This document shows, piece by piece, positions 36,193 to 47,919 of a stretch of DNA of 64,000 bases (within the stretch, counting starts at the first letter, position 1; every line of letters starts with the position of its first letter). The DNA is from Patiria pectinifera (Eukaryota > Echinodermata > Asteroidea > Valvatida > Asterinidae). The DNA lies in assembly GCA_029964075.1 (NCBI GenBank), contig CM057133.1, forward strand, positions 12,982,699 to 13,046,698. The letters are read 5' to 3'. Under the pieces are notes generated by a model. That model did not search any database and was not told where the DNA came from. It was given only the letters and a program-made list of their open reading frames with translations. Both the position numbers and the translations under genes were made by a program.

Positions 36193-39100
36193 AATTACCC
36201 ACAGATGTTGAATTCAATGCTCCCAGATCCCTAGGCCATCGCTCCACTACCAAAGGTAGCGGTAGGCTAAAACAGTTTGGCTCATGTCTCATCCAGTCTT
36301 CAACTTGGGGGGAACTGGCTAATTGAGGCCACACATGTCTTTCCTCCCCCACTGTTATCTTAAGGCAAGCCTCTCCCATCCAACGTCAGTTTTCTTTAGG
36401 GCTTCGCGTCTGGAAACACCGACACGGCTTGCGCTAAGCTGATGGGGACGGAGGAATGGCTCAGTGCACACGCGAGTGAGAAGATGCAAGCTGGAGCGTT
36501 TAGGAGGGAAAATATTGATGTTTTGGTGAAATCTTAGTCAAAAAATAGAAATGGGATGCTCATGATGAAAAGAAGTGGGAAGTGATTTTGTTATAGAATA
36601 TGAGGGATTGCACATCTTCTCACCAACTTCTATTTTGCCCCCAGACCCTTCACCTATACACCTGAAGTGAACTACGTTATAACATCTGAGCACAAAGGTC
36701 CAGAAGTCTGCTTTTTTAAAGATCAAACTAATTCAGGTAATGGCTAAGTTTAACCACGATGTAAACACTTTAATAAGCAACTCAAATAATTATGTGCCAA
36801 GAAAAACTTAAAAACAAGATCTCTCCCTCAACCACATGTTAATGAATCAGCAACTTGGTTTTAAGTTAACCAAATTCTGTACTCTAGCCCGCAAAAAAAA
36901 AAAAATCTGTAAAGTTATGTTCCAGTTGAGAGACAGGGTGAACTGCTGAAAAGCACCCCCTTCCCCTCCCAGCCAGGGGACCTGCGTGTCCCCACTTGGC
37001 CCTCTGTCACACAACAGAGGGCTGGTTTTAATTTGGGCAGTGTCCTGGGGTCAGATGAGGTCAACCTTACCCCCAGGGGGTCTGGGGCATTGTGGTTCTA
37101 TCCTGTCTGCATTACTGCATATGTTTCTTGGAGATGTCTAGCATTTATGCCCTGGGCAGATGTGAATGTGTGTAACGCAGTTGTGGAGTGAATGCACATG
37201 CACATGTAGGCCTGACAAAGCCAGAAAGTGGTTTGGGGAAATTTTCTGCCATGTAATAATGAGTTGCTCATTATAACGCATCCAATGTATTTATATATAT
37301 ATAATTTTTTTTTACATTTGTGGAGACCACAGAATGAAGTGAAAGCGCATTTCAGTGATGCACTGGTTGACTTTTAGACTTTTAAAAGAGAACATGGAGA
37401 ATTTCTTTATTGGAAACTGCAGAAAAACACAGATCCCAGATTCAGTCAAACTGACACTGTACTTTACGTGTCCGTCTGTAGTGTATCCCCAAAAATTTTT
37501 CTTCAAGTTTCCATTGAATTTGTCACAGAATAGTAAGGAGATGAAACAATATGTTTGAATATTGATCAGCAGGAAGAATTACTTCATACGCATCCGGAAA
37601 AAAAAAACGGAGCTGATGTACGTATCCTCGAGTCACCATAAATGATGCGGGTAACGCTTGCATCGCGCGCGCGTTGTCCAACGCAAATTGAATGCGAGTG
37701 CGTCAAAACATATCCTCGTCATTTTTCTGAGGTCTGAAAATAGAATAATTGAACAGTGGTCTAAAAATATCACAGATATAATCCCGTCTACCGACATTGT
37801 TGGCAGTATAGTTTTAACCGTAAGTACTTTTTAAATTAGTGATGACGCAAATTTTTTCAAATGAGTTTGACACAATGCCTCAGTACGTTTCTGGTGTCCG
37901 GGGAAGCCAAAGGTTGACTAACTTCCATGATGAGGTTTACCGGGGTGATTATGTGCCGCAATGTGGTTCCTCTGCCGGGTACCGGTGTGACTGATCCTCC
38001 ATAAAGCCCCCCTTAACACTTCTGCCATAGCCGGGGGTATGCAGCCAACTGCAGACACTACTTCAGGAAGCTGGTCCTTATCGTAATGCGGCTCATCTCC
38101 TCTCTGCATTTTGGGGCAATTTACAGCGGGGAGGGGGGGTGTGAAGGTGAAGACTTCCAAATTGGAGGGAGACACCAAGTTTGAAGGATCCCCCCCCCCC
38201 CTGACAAGCTGTCATAGTCTATTCCAAAGTCTATCGTTGGTGTTACTCATAGGTTCCGGAAACAGGGGAAAGCAAGGGGTGCATTTGTAACCCCCCCCCA
38301 AAAAAAAAACCCCAAACAAACAGAACAAAACAAAACAAACACCCACCTCCTCCATTCTGGATCGTGCCTTCAGGGGCAATACGTGTACGTGTGTAAGTGA
38401 CTCGCCAGTAAAACACCAGTCATTTGGACCAATTATTGAAAACTGTGATTTTTGACTCATTGGAAAGGACACTGAATAAGCTTTCCAATGATGTATAGAA
38501 TACGGGAATCAAACAAAACCTGACAGAGTTATAGGCATCTTCATAATCCAAATTTCAAGCCTCAGAACTCTTAAAATATATGAAAAGTCATGAAAGTTTC
38601 CCATATGAATTCCTTAGGGAATTTACAAAAAAACTTCATTGAATGCAAAATTATTCTAGCTTCAAATGCCTAAATCTAAATTGCGAAAACTTCAATAATA
38701 CAAGGTATTATTTTTAAAGGCTTTAGCTTAAACTACGATCGCGGAACATCTGATTGGTTTTGTATATGCACTGTGCACCCAACTTTAACTTACGTCCGCA
38801 TATGGTCTTGATATGTAGCTATCCTCGTTACGCTGGACCACCCAATGCTTTAACACTTACAGCCATGAACTTGTAGTTACTGTATCAAAACGTTTAGCAT
38901 CTGCGCAAACGTTTTCCCAGATACGCCATCCATGTTATTTACCCATTTAAACAGCTGTGCGGAAACAAATCTCATCGTCAAATACAATAACACTGGCCCC
39001 CTTCACGAAGGTTCAAATTCAAAATCTGTTCAAAGCGTTACGAATTCGTGAAGCATGACGACCCAAGCTGATCTATAAATAATGCAATCTGAGGAAGTAG

Positions 39101-39747
39101 AAATAAATATCTGAGAAGAAAGCCTTGGACTACAGCCAACTGATTATAAAAATAAAAAAGTTCATGTTGAATCACTAATTTCTGACATCATTCCAAGACA
39201 ACACTTCCTGTTTATAGCAATTCTGTAAATTTGAACACAAGTGGACATATCAAACACTTTAAATGAGCTGCTTTTGGAAAAGTGAATGTGATACATCACT
39301 GATATGTGAAAATAACAGACCAAACTAATAAGGTACCACCACCACCTTATGACCTTGTACATCATGTGGTTGGCTTATGCAGAGAATTTGATTTTAACTG
39401 AATCGCCCTTCTGTGAAAAAATGAAACCCACCAGAATGTGCATGCCTTCCAGAAAAGAAGAATAAATCCATGGGAAAAAAATATCAAACATCCTGAAATA
39501 TTCAGGCCTGTTATCTGTGTTAGAACTCTTAATTCTTTTTGGGTATTAGAAGCATATCATGTACATGTACACATTTGTTACAAACATTAGTATTGAAGGT
39601 TAATTCAACCAGCATATGCCCAAAAATGAACACACTGCGGTGCTAAAACAAATAAATCACAAACTGGAACATCGCTAGCTGCCAAGGACTGCCCAGATTT
39701 CCAAAATATTATATGGTGGCCCTGAAGGGACATCGCATATCGCAAAC

Positions 39748-39873
39748 GTGTGCGCATACGTATGCGATGTCGCAAAATTTATCGCGAATGTGTGCGCACA
39801 CGTATGCGATGTCGTGAAATTAATCGCGAATATGTGTGCACACGTATGCGATGTTGTGAAACAATTCGCGAAT
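39748..39873 (+). repeat. 42-bp tandem repeat, left arm, three units
   Basis: Three 42-bp units beginning gtgtgcgcatacgtatgcga, followed by a partial unit. Inverse of the array at 40327-40536. The unit is rich in alternating purine-pyrimidine (tgcgcaca, cgtatgcg). Confidence 0.9.
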
Positions 39874-40326
39874 ATGTGCGCACACGTATGCGAATTTGTT
39901 TGCAATGTCGTGAATTTTATTGCATACCTTGTCGCATACCTTTCAGTAAAATTCCTAATGAACTGGGGAGTTGTAGCAGCTAGTCTGGAATCTAGACGTA
40001 CTGTTAGATATAAATAGGGTCTGACTAATAAACCCGCTGTTCCTCGTGCAATCGTTACTACTAGTACTGTCGAAGCAAGTTTGAAACTTGCTGTGCTGCG
40101 AAATTTCAAAGTTGCGCAAGTAGCAAGTTTGCGCCGACAGTACTAGTAGTAACGATTGCACGAGGAACAGCGTAGTCAGACCCTATTTATATCTAACAGT
40201 ACGTCTAGATTCCAGACTAGCTGCTACAACTCCCCAGTTCATTAGGAATTTTACTGAAAGGTATGCGACAAGGTATGCAATAAAATTCACGACATTGCAA
40301 ACAAATTCGCATACGTGTGCGCACAT

Positions 40327-40536
40327 ATTCGCGAATTGTTTCACGACATCGCATACGTGTGCGCACATATTCGCGATTAATTTCACGACATCGCATACGT
40401 GTGCGCATATATTCGCGATAAATTTCGCGACATCGCATACGTGTGCGCACATATTCGCGATAAATTTTGCGACATCGCATATGTGTGCGCACACATTCGC
40501 GATAAATTTCGCGACATCGCATACGTATGCGCACAC
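40327..40536 (+). repeat. 42-bp tandem repeat, right arm, five units
   Basis: Five units of exactly 42 bp starting attcgcgataaatttcgcga, then catcgcatacgtgtgcgcac. Two more units than the left arm, which explains most of the arm length difference. 42 bp is 14 codons, so frames stay open through the array. Confidence 0.92.
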
Positions 40537-43500
40537 GTTTGCGATATGCGATGTCCCTTCAGGGCCACCATAATATTATCCTTCAAATTATGACCCAAAG
40601 TTGTCTCCACTCTGGGGCCAAGTCAGTTCAGCATTTGGCAAAATCATTCACAAGTCACGATTTATGTGTGTCTGTGTATGTCAGGGACCCCCAAGCCACA
40701 GACTCAAAATGAATTTTATGGCTAATATAATACAACCACTAAATGCAAACTCCAGAGAAACCTGAGCTTTGCTTAGGTAGGGGTAATGCCTTGTCCAAGA
40801 AACAGACCAGTAAATAAATTGCCCCCTCAAAATAAGGAACCCCTTGACAAGGCCAAGCCATATCTAGGAATGCCATGTATGATGTATGGAAATTCCATAC
40901 ATGTGTTCTGCTTACTTTACTCTCTCCACAAGAACCACTGGCCCAGTCTCAAGTTGTAAAATATGAGGGGTTGTTAGTCTATGCCAGCCCTCTAGAATTC
41001 TACAGCTCCTGTTCTGGCAGTAACTCATGTTCAACTGGAACATGATGCTTGTTTAAAATACACCAACCGCTGTTTTTTTTATTTAGTAAACATTCTGACA
41101 CTTCAGGTACACTTACTTTCCGAAAGACCCCAGCCAATACAAAGTATTAACATCTGCCCTGGGCCTAATAATTCATGGGGCATTAAGCGCTGGGCATAAA
41201 TAAATGTATTTTAGATTTAAACAACATGCCAGTTTATTTGTAGTGCACTCTCATTCAGTGTTCCTACTGCTGTTTGTTTTCAGTTTTCTGCATTGAGTAT
41301 AAAACACTGCTTTACCTTTTAACGCGTCCGACTAAAATTTAAACAGTTATAAGTCTTAGCTGCTGGTTTCCAAGATTCGCAAAATGAAAAGTGACTTCAA
41401 AACTCCCTAAGCTAACAAAAGATAACCTTTAAAAAAAAATGTATATATTACTCAAGCATACTATTTCCCTGTGTTTCAATACAGTACATTGCATAATGAA
41501 CAGAATGGGTCCATCAAAGATTGCTCAGTACAGCCGTGCCGTTATTTGGATTTTCAGATGCACTCGGTACACTGTGATTGTACATTGAAATACAGAAGCC
41601 GAAGGGGAGACTGTTACAGCCAGCATACTAGTCAGTGTTGGACTGTTGCTTATTGTAGCATTCTACTTTAGTTTTTCATTCTTAGAAATAAGATCTGCTT
41701 TAAATTTATCCAGAGAACAGAGACAAAACAAGCGGGACAGAAAAAAAAGGGAAACTCTGGAATCTGGATGATTCAGGACAGGCCACACATGGCGACATGC
41801 AGGATACGCTTGACAGGCCGATGCGGACCAGGGACAGGGGAAGGGGAATTAGGGAAAAGGGAAAGAGAAGTTAAGACTGTTCACAACTGGGCCACCGCAA
41901 TGACCCTCTGGGGACTGTTGGGGGGGGGCTGCAAATGTCCTAGAAAGGACACAGACTTTTGGGGATGAAGTGGGTGGATCGATGGCCCAGGGTGCAAATT
42001 AAGAAGAGGGGGAGATAGGCACAGCCATTGGGGTGCAAAGGAGGTTTTATGAGGGGAACAAAATTGTCAAGATCAGATGCCAAAATGGATGGGGGTGGGG
42101 GAAAGGGGGCATTGAGGTGTGAAAGTCCAGGATTTTTTCGAGAACGGGGAGGGGTTGGATTGAGACAATGTAGTCAACATGTTCTTTTTCTATTTGCTGC
42201 ATCTCTTTGGAATTCCTTGTCCGGTACTTGTCTCCCCCCCCCCCCTCGGCCCCAACCTACAATCTGTCCTGATTCCAGAGGATTGTCAATTCCTACCTTC
42301 ATTTTTCCTGAATGCTTACTCTTTTATTTTTTTCTGTTTTTAGTCTTATTCAGGGCAAATACATGTATGCATAAAACTGTGCAAAACACATACATGAGGG
42401 GCCTTGAGAAATTAACTGAGGTTAAGGAACGGAAACAAGGGATTTTTTTCTCAAGAATATGTAAAAAAAAATATTTTAAAAAATTGCAGACGGAAGAGGA
42501 TTGGTTAGCCACCCCAACCACCTCACTAAATCCACCTCGCAGATGTCTACAAATGTAAATACATGTACCTACTGCAAAATGTACCTAAAGTACATGTATC
42601 TGTACTTTACAGCCTTTCAAAATGTTCAACAAGTGTGACCCACAAAGTTGCAACCTTGCCTCTCAATCCATCATGGGTTTAATCCAAAGACATTTGCCAG
42701 AGGAATGATAATTCAGCCTTGAACAGATTTCTGAAATTGACATGTTTATTAAACATATACAATAATGTGTATGCTTAAATAGTAATTCTAAAAAGAAGGA
42801 TTCAAACCAACACTTCATAATGGAAAAGATTTTCACCAGTCAAATTCTTTTTATCACATTAATCTGTTTTTGTTGTGAAAAAAAGGTAATTTTCTACAGT
42901 TTTGGATTAAGGAACAAAAAGGACACCTGTCGCATAGAAACCAAGCAAAATGATTAATGGAAGAATGAGAAGGGGGGGGGGGCTGGAGAGGCTGTATATG
43001 TTTGCCCGAACAAGTCACGTTGAACTACGACACTGCCCACGCTGACCATGTGAACTTCTCTATCAACTTAATAACACCCCCCCCCAAAAAAAACCACCCG
43101 GATTTCAACAGATTCTGAGTAGTCCATCTAGGATGTCAGCAATCGTTGAATCTGGGTCTGAATGACAGACAAAAGAGTGTCTTGATAGAGTTCCTGTCAC
43201 TCGATATCACTGGACTCTTAACACTTGACGTGACTTTTAGACACAGAAGGCATAAGTGCACTATAGAATCCTGCTCCATTCAACTGTCTTTGACAGGCTA
43301 AAAACGAACTCCGGCGTCTACATTTCCCACAGAAAAATAAAATTATAAGCGGAGGGAGAAAACGGAAATACCTTTCAATTTTTTTTTCGACTCCTTCGGG
43401 TGGAAAATATTCACTACAAGAGAGGAAATAGCCACTCACGCAGCCTTCAGATGTTTGAAGGGAAGATCATGTCAAGATGCTGACATGGGGCGGCACCCCC

Positions 43501-45368
43501 CCCCCTCCCCCCAAGGGGGATTGCATTCACCTTAAGACTTCCCCCAGGCAGGAAAATACATCAAATATGACCGGATCCCAACAGAAATGAGCATTTAAAA
43601 AAACCTCTTTTGGCAAATTGGTTTATTTCTGAGCATTGTTGATGAGGCTTTGCATAGACAGATACATATTTGCGCACAGGGGCCAATGTTGTAAAAAAAA
43701 TGCTATAAATGTCGTGAACACTTTTGTAATGAGAGCAGGGAAATGTTATACTTAACTTGCTTAAGGGTACACAGGAACAATTGCTTTTTGTGATTTTTCT
43801 CTTTTGAAGCAACAACATTGTTCAAAATCATAAGAAGGGTGCATGACAACTGACCTGTTGAAATTTCAGCTCAGTGGATATTATACATGTACATTTTGAG
43901 AAAAAAATGAGAAAACGTATGCACAGTTTTTGGGGTCTCACAACTGGATTCCATTGCCAACACATGGGAAATGTGTGCCTGCCGGCACCCTATTTTGAAA
44001 ACACCTTCAATGTTAGTTTTCTTCCAAGCGTTACCATTTCAGGCGGAATAATTTCACAGGGTATTTGGTACAAGTCCTATCATCGCTTTGAGCAAGGCTT
44101 CTGCCATTAAATCTGTAGGTACTTTTTCAGGATGATTGCAAATGACATCATGTGGGTTTAAACGGTACCTGACAAAAATACATAAGTGAAGTTTCTTACA
44201 GTAAAAAAAAAATTCATTGCCTTGAAAATCCTCCTTTGCAATTAGGGCACAGACACAAAAGTGCACAAATCATCACCCTTTATAGTCCTACATGCACCAA
44301 TCAAGGTCTTTCGTCTTTTATCACTTGTACACATCTGCCGAAATCACACAACAGCCGTTTCAAATTCTTCCCTTTTTTCATTCATTTTTAAGTTCTGACA
44401 CTAATTCCTCACTGAATGTTGCTTTAATCTCTCGGCACCTTTCCTATTCTAGTCCTCAAACTTACGCTAAATGCTTTCTCACTTGATACTAATTTCTTGG
44501 GATAGCTGGCCCTGGTTGTGAAGGATTGTAAGTCCAGTTCGGACCCTCTGGGTTTTTTTTTTATTGGGATAATCCGTGACGGAATGTTGAGCAGTTAATT
44601 GGGAAGGGATTTTCAGCATCCTCCAGACAACATCCCAGGTATTGAGACGGCATTTGAAAAAAATAATGGGATGCATACAAAGTTCTCTCTTTGGAAATGT
44701 CAGATGAGAAGGACTGGGGGGAAGTCGGAAAGAAATGTCCCTGGCTTCTTGTCTGTCAGTTGGTGGGTTTGTCAAAGTGGCTGTCTGTCTGTTAACGACA
44801 CTGTGTATCAGATTATTATACATTTGGAATAGAATTTTTGTTATTGAAAATCACAGAGTGTAAAAGTGCACACACATGAGCTAAATGCGTGTTAGTCAAA
44901 ATTTCATTTTAAAAGGTTTTTTATGAAAAAAAATTTAAATGTTGTATACCACATGTACAAATCTCCAGGCAGCTCGCTTATGAACCACAACATTTAGTGG
45001 AGATACACAGCACACATGTTGAACACATCTCCCCAAAAGGGGGCGAAAAACCTGACATTTCTACCCGAAATGTTTCTCCCCAAGTGGGGTTATCTTGTCC
45101 GGACATGCCTGCGTAAGGCTAAATGAAATACCCTCCTTGAAGGCAATCAAAAACGCAAGAAAAGAAAGGCGGGCAGGATGTAGCCCAAATTGATTCCTGT
45201 CAATATATCTGATTGATGATGTTGAGTGGCCTACGGCGTCCACACACACACACGCATGGCACGGGATGTGATTCAGTCTCAATGTTATCGTCGGAAAGCA
45301 AAATTGTCAACGAAGAGAATAGCAAGCATCAGGCAGTAGCTATTAATGGACGAAGGAGGTATACTCAC

Positions 45369-45510
45369 AGTTCGACGGCTCGATCTGGGAACGTTCTGGG
45401 GAGCTCAGTGAGTCCGATCCCCCGACAGTCCACGACGTTCTCCGAGTTGCACGTGCAGCCGGCCGGACACAGAGGCTTGACCTTGCACATGACCTCGTGG
45501 TCCTCTTCAC
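45369..45510 (-). CDS. slit: slit exon: D2 N-terminal LRR cap (LRRNT)
   Basis: A 142-bp exon, acceptor taacag and donor gtgagt. It begins [20 protein letters not shown] and continues [20 protein letters not shown] to FPDRAVEL. The CPAGCTC-x6-DC motif is the LRRNT signature, and the extra upstream cysteine is also seen in vertebrate Slit at this interdomain linker. Incoming intron is phase 1, outgoing phase 2. The following intron is 22 kb, the largest complete one in the window. The exon opens domain D2, the Robo-binding module. Confidence 0.97.
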
Positions 45511-45675
45511 CTGTTATCAAGGTCAAAGTTTAAAGGTCAAAGACAAGGACCAGTGGTTTAACAACTTTTAGACGACATATCAAAACTAATGGGATATACA
45601 AGCTTCTTCATACTAGCTACTGGAAAAGTCATATGATCATAGTGTGCCTGTTCCTTGGACTCAAGCATGAATAGA

Positions 45676-45905
45676 AGAAGGCTCTATCTGACCACTTTTG
45701 AAAGTCCCAGTGGGAGGGAAACACCGCATGCGTGTACTGGTTCGTGCAAGAATGAAGCAAAGTACGCACAACTAGTTTCATTCTGACTCTGCACAAACTC
45801 GTTAGTTCTTGACGTGAGCATCATCCGCCATCTGATGTGCATTTGAAATGTCCCTCCCTGTGGTTTCCCCCAACTCTCCTTATGTAACCATTTAGGGGTA
45901 CATGT
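45676..45905 (-). mobile_element. MITE family GGGCTCCG, copy 2 (inverted)
   Basis: On the minus strand it reads ggagagttgggggaaaccac, then tagttgtgcgtacttt, then acttttcaa-type end sequence, colinear with 46017-46288. It faces the opposite way to that copy, about 110 bp away. Confidence 0.65.
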
Positions 45906-46016
45906 TCACGGAAACTAGACTCGTAAGTTACCGGTACATATGTATTAGGCACAGGTTTTGTAAAACTGGGCAGTTTTATAATTGGCTTTGGCAAGTGACT
46001 GTAAGGCCAATTGGCA

Positions 46017-46288
46017 ATGGGCTCCGTGCGCAAGTACCCCCTCAACGGCAAGATAGGGAGAGTTGGGGGAGACCACTGGGAGAGATACTTGATCGCATTG
46101 CTGACGGCGCCCGACACTCCCGTGAAGACGCCTTGGCTTTCATTAATATGTGCACACTCGGAATAAAATTAGTCGTGCGTACTTCGCGCTGTACGCCCGC
46201 GAACCTGTACGCCAACACATCGTGTCTCGTCCATTAGGCTCTCGTAAATGGTAAAAAGCGCCCTCTCTTGTTAGCCCACGGAGCCAAT
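46017..46288 (+). mobile_element. MITE family GGGCTCCG, copy 3
   Basis: 272 bp bounded by atgggctccgtgcgcaagta at the left and ttagcccacggagccaat at the right, imperfect inverted repeats. No open frame of its own. Confidence 0.75.
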
Positions 46289-46916
46289 AGACACAACCAT
46301 GTCACAAAGCACACAATTTGGGCTCTAGATCAGATGAACGTGACATTTTCCCCAGTAATGTGAACTGTTCTTTCAAATCAGATCCGAGTGTCCGAAATAT
46401 ATATTTGGGCACAACTGAGTCACGGGCACTATCAGTGCTACACAGTTGCTCCAAATTAGGCAAGGCTAATTTGCAACCATCACACGCTTTGCGTTACTAC
46501 TCCGCTCGACATTTCATGGGCTGGGCCCGCCTAATTGGAGAAACATGAAGTTGGCCTGGATTTGATTCACATTTCTCTCATAATCTGAAACATGGTCAGG
46601 AAGGGGAACCTTCCTGCGCTTGGCCGCACGTTCCGAATGAATTTGGCATGCGATACGCAGACAGGGGAGGGGGGGGGGGGGGTTGGCTTGATAAGAACTC
46701 TGAGTGCATTCAGGATGACTGTTGGATAGAACAGAGGAGCCGAAAACTTGAGAGGCATTACGTGGGGAGGAAAAACATGCCGGGTTGAATTCAATGTGAG
46801 ATGCAGTGATATGTGACTTGAATGCTAACCTACTGAATTCAGCTATGGTCTATCCAATGTCAAACCCTGAAATTTAGTGACATCACAATGACGAGTAAAG
46901 GCCATTCATACTCGCC

Positions 46917-47016
46917 GCGAAAGCGAATGCAAATTTATGACATCACGTCAAGTTTTTCATGCTGCGACTTTTGCAGCGAATTCTTTATGATGTCACATTT
47001 GCTTCGCATTCGCTCT
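46917..47016. mobile_element. 100-bp inverted-repeat element
   Basis: gcgaatgcaaatttatgaca at the left faces tgtcacatttgcttcgcatt at the right, about 28 bp arms with few mismatches. Typical of a very short MITE or a hairpin. Lies in the D1-D2 intron. Confidence 0.6.
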
Positions 47017-47273
47017 CTCACGTGGACAATGACCCGGCCATAAGGTATGCTCATACTGCACACATTTAATTGTGATTAAAAAAATGGACTCAAAACTTGT
47101 TTGGGGTGATCATAATTAGCATTCTACAACATTAAGAGCCATCTCTATTCTCGATCAAAGTTAAATAAAAAATACAAAACCTGGTCAAAAGTTGTTATAA
47201 ACTGCCACAACTGAAAAGCAATGACATTTCAAAATGTATTTGAGCCTAATGCAAGATTAGGGAGCCATTCCGG

Positions 47274-47723
47274 GTGATGAAGTCTAGGCATTGAGTCAAC
47301 GCGGCTCAGAAAAAAAATTGTAAATAAAGTCCATGGGATTTGGGATGGAAAAACAAAAACAAAAGAGAAGGAAAAAAAATCAGAACAAAAACAAAGGCTT
47401 TTCCACAGCTTGGTGATGAAGTCTAGGCATTGAGTCAATGTGGCTTGAGTCAACGTGGCTCAGAAAAAAAACAATGTGAATGAAGTCCATGGGATTTGGG
47501 ATGGAAAAACAGAAACAAAAGAGAAGGAAAAAAAATCAGAACAAAAACAAAGGCTTTTCCACAGCTTGATGATGAAGTCTAGGCATTGAGTCAATGTGGC
47601 TTGAGTCAACGCGGCTCAGGAAAAAAAATGTGAATGAAGTCCATGGGATTTGGGATGGAAAAACAGAAACAAAAGAGAAGGAAAAAAAAATCAGAACAAA
47701 AACAAAGGCTTTTCCGCAGCTTG
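47274..47723. repeat. three-unit tandem repeat, about 140-156 bp per unit
   Basis: Units start at 47274, 47413 and 47569, each beginning (g/a)tgatgaagtctaggcattg and ending cttttcc(a/g)cagcttg. Units 2 and 3 have an internal 16-bp duplication (ttgagtcaatgtggc, ttgagtcaacgtggc). The units are nearly identical, so the expansion is recent. The array ends 32 bp from the slit exon donor at 47755. Confidence 0.93.
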
Positions 47724-47755
47724 CGGAAGAGCCCCGCTTCCCTTCATTGTCTTAC

Positions 47756-47919
47756 CGGTGCACCTGAAGTCAGCCACCTGGAGCTCGGGGACTTTGAGAC
47801 CCCGGAACTGACGGGGTTGAGAGCAGCGCGTGGACAGGGCAAGCCGTGGATGCAGGCGCAGCCAACTGGCAAACCAACTCAGGTAACAATCACAGTACAA
47901 GTCATTTCCTGCTAGACGT
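47756..47919 (-). CDS. slit: slit exon: D1 C-terminal LRR cap (LRRCT)
   Basis: A 164-bp exon, acceptor ctgcag and donor gtaag. It starts by completing a Leu codon and ends one base into a codon, so the next intron is phase 1. It encodes RLAGNDLYCDCYLSWFASWL and continues to DFRCTG, with the four LRRCT cysteines (CDC, a third in STRC, a fourth in FRC). This cap closes the D1 solenoid hydrophobic core. The length equals the D2 C-cap exon at 3681-3844, showing that the module architecture was duplicated. A 450-bp tandem repeat array lies just 32 bp downstream of the donor. Confidence 0.97.

Larger units (their letters stand above)
39705..40579. mobile_element. foldback (TU-like) transposon with 8-bp target duplication
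   Basis: An 859-bp element (39713-40571) flanked by the 8-bp direct repeat AATATTAT (39705-39712 and 40572-40579). Its two arms, 39713-40072 and 40135-40571, are inverted copies that meet at a 62-bp loop. Ends are ATGGTGGCCCTGAAGGGACA and its inverse. The outer part of each arm holds 42-bp tandem units (three left, five right). The inner part is unique sequence. Structure and 8-bp duplication resemble sea urchin TU foldback elements; no transposase is present, so movement would need a helper. Confidence 0.9.
23211..45368 (-). other. slit intron, 22 kb, between D2 N-cap and LRR1
   Basis: GT-AG intron of 22,158 bp, phase 2, the longest complete intron here. Named contents: MITE 29941-30338, SINE fragment 35927-36025, a TIR-like element 36031-36192 and the foldback transposon 39713-40571. 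Several open frames of 110-196 codons lie in it (for example 23785-24375 plus strand) but none resembles a known protein. No nested gene is supported. Confidence 0.9.
45511..47755 (-). other. slit intron between D1 C-cap and D2 N-cap
   Basis: GT-AG intron of 2,245 bp, phase 1, marking the D1-D2 boundary. Densely filled with repeats: two inverted copies of one MITE family, a small 100-bp inverted-repeat element and a three-unit tandem array next to the donor. Confidence 0.92.

Noticed and set aside
39748-40536. Regular repeats that look like a CRISPR array
   Set aside because: The units are contiguous 42-bp tandem repeats without unique spacers and belong to the arms of a foldback transposon in an animal genome.
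40183-40536. Open frames of Cys/His-rich 14-residue repeats as a protein gene
   Set aside because: Frames are open on both strands and in several phases because the repeat length is divisible by three; no gene context.
42028-42558. 176-codon plus-strand open frame
   Set aside because: Runs through a poly(C) tract and low-complexity sequence; no recognisable domain.
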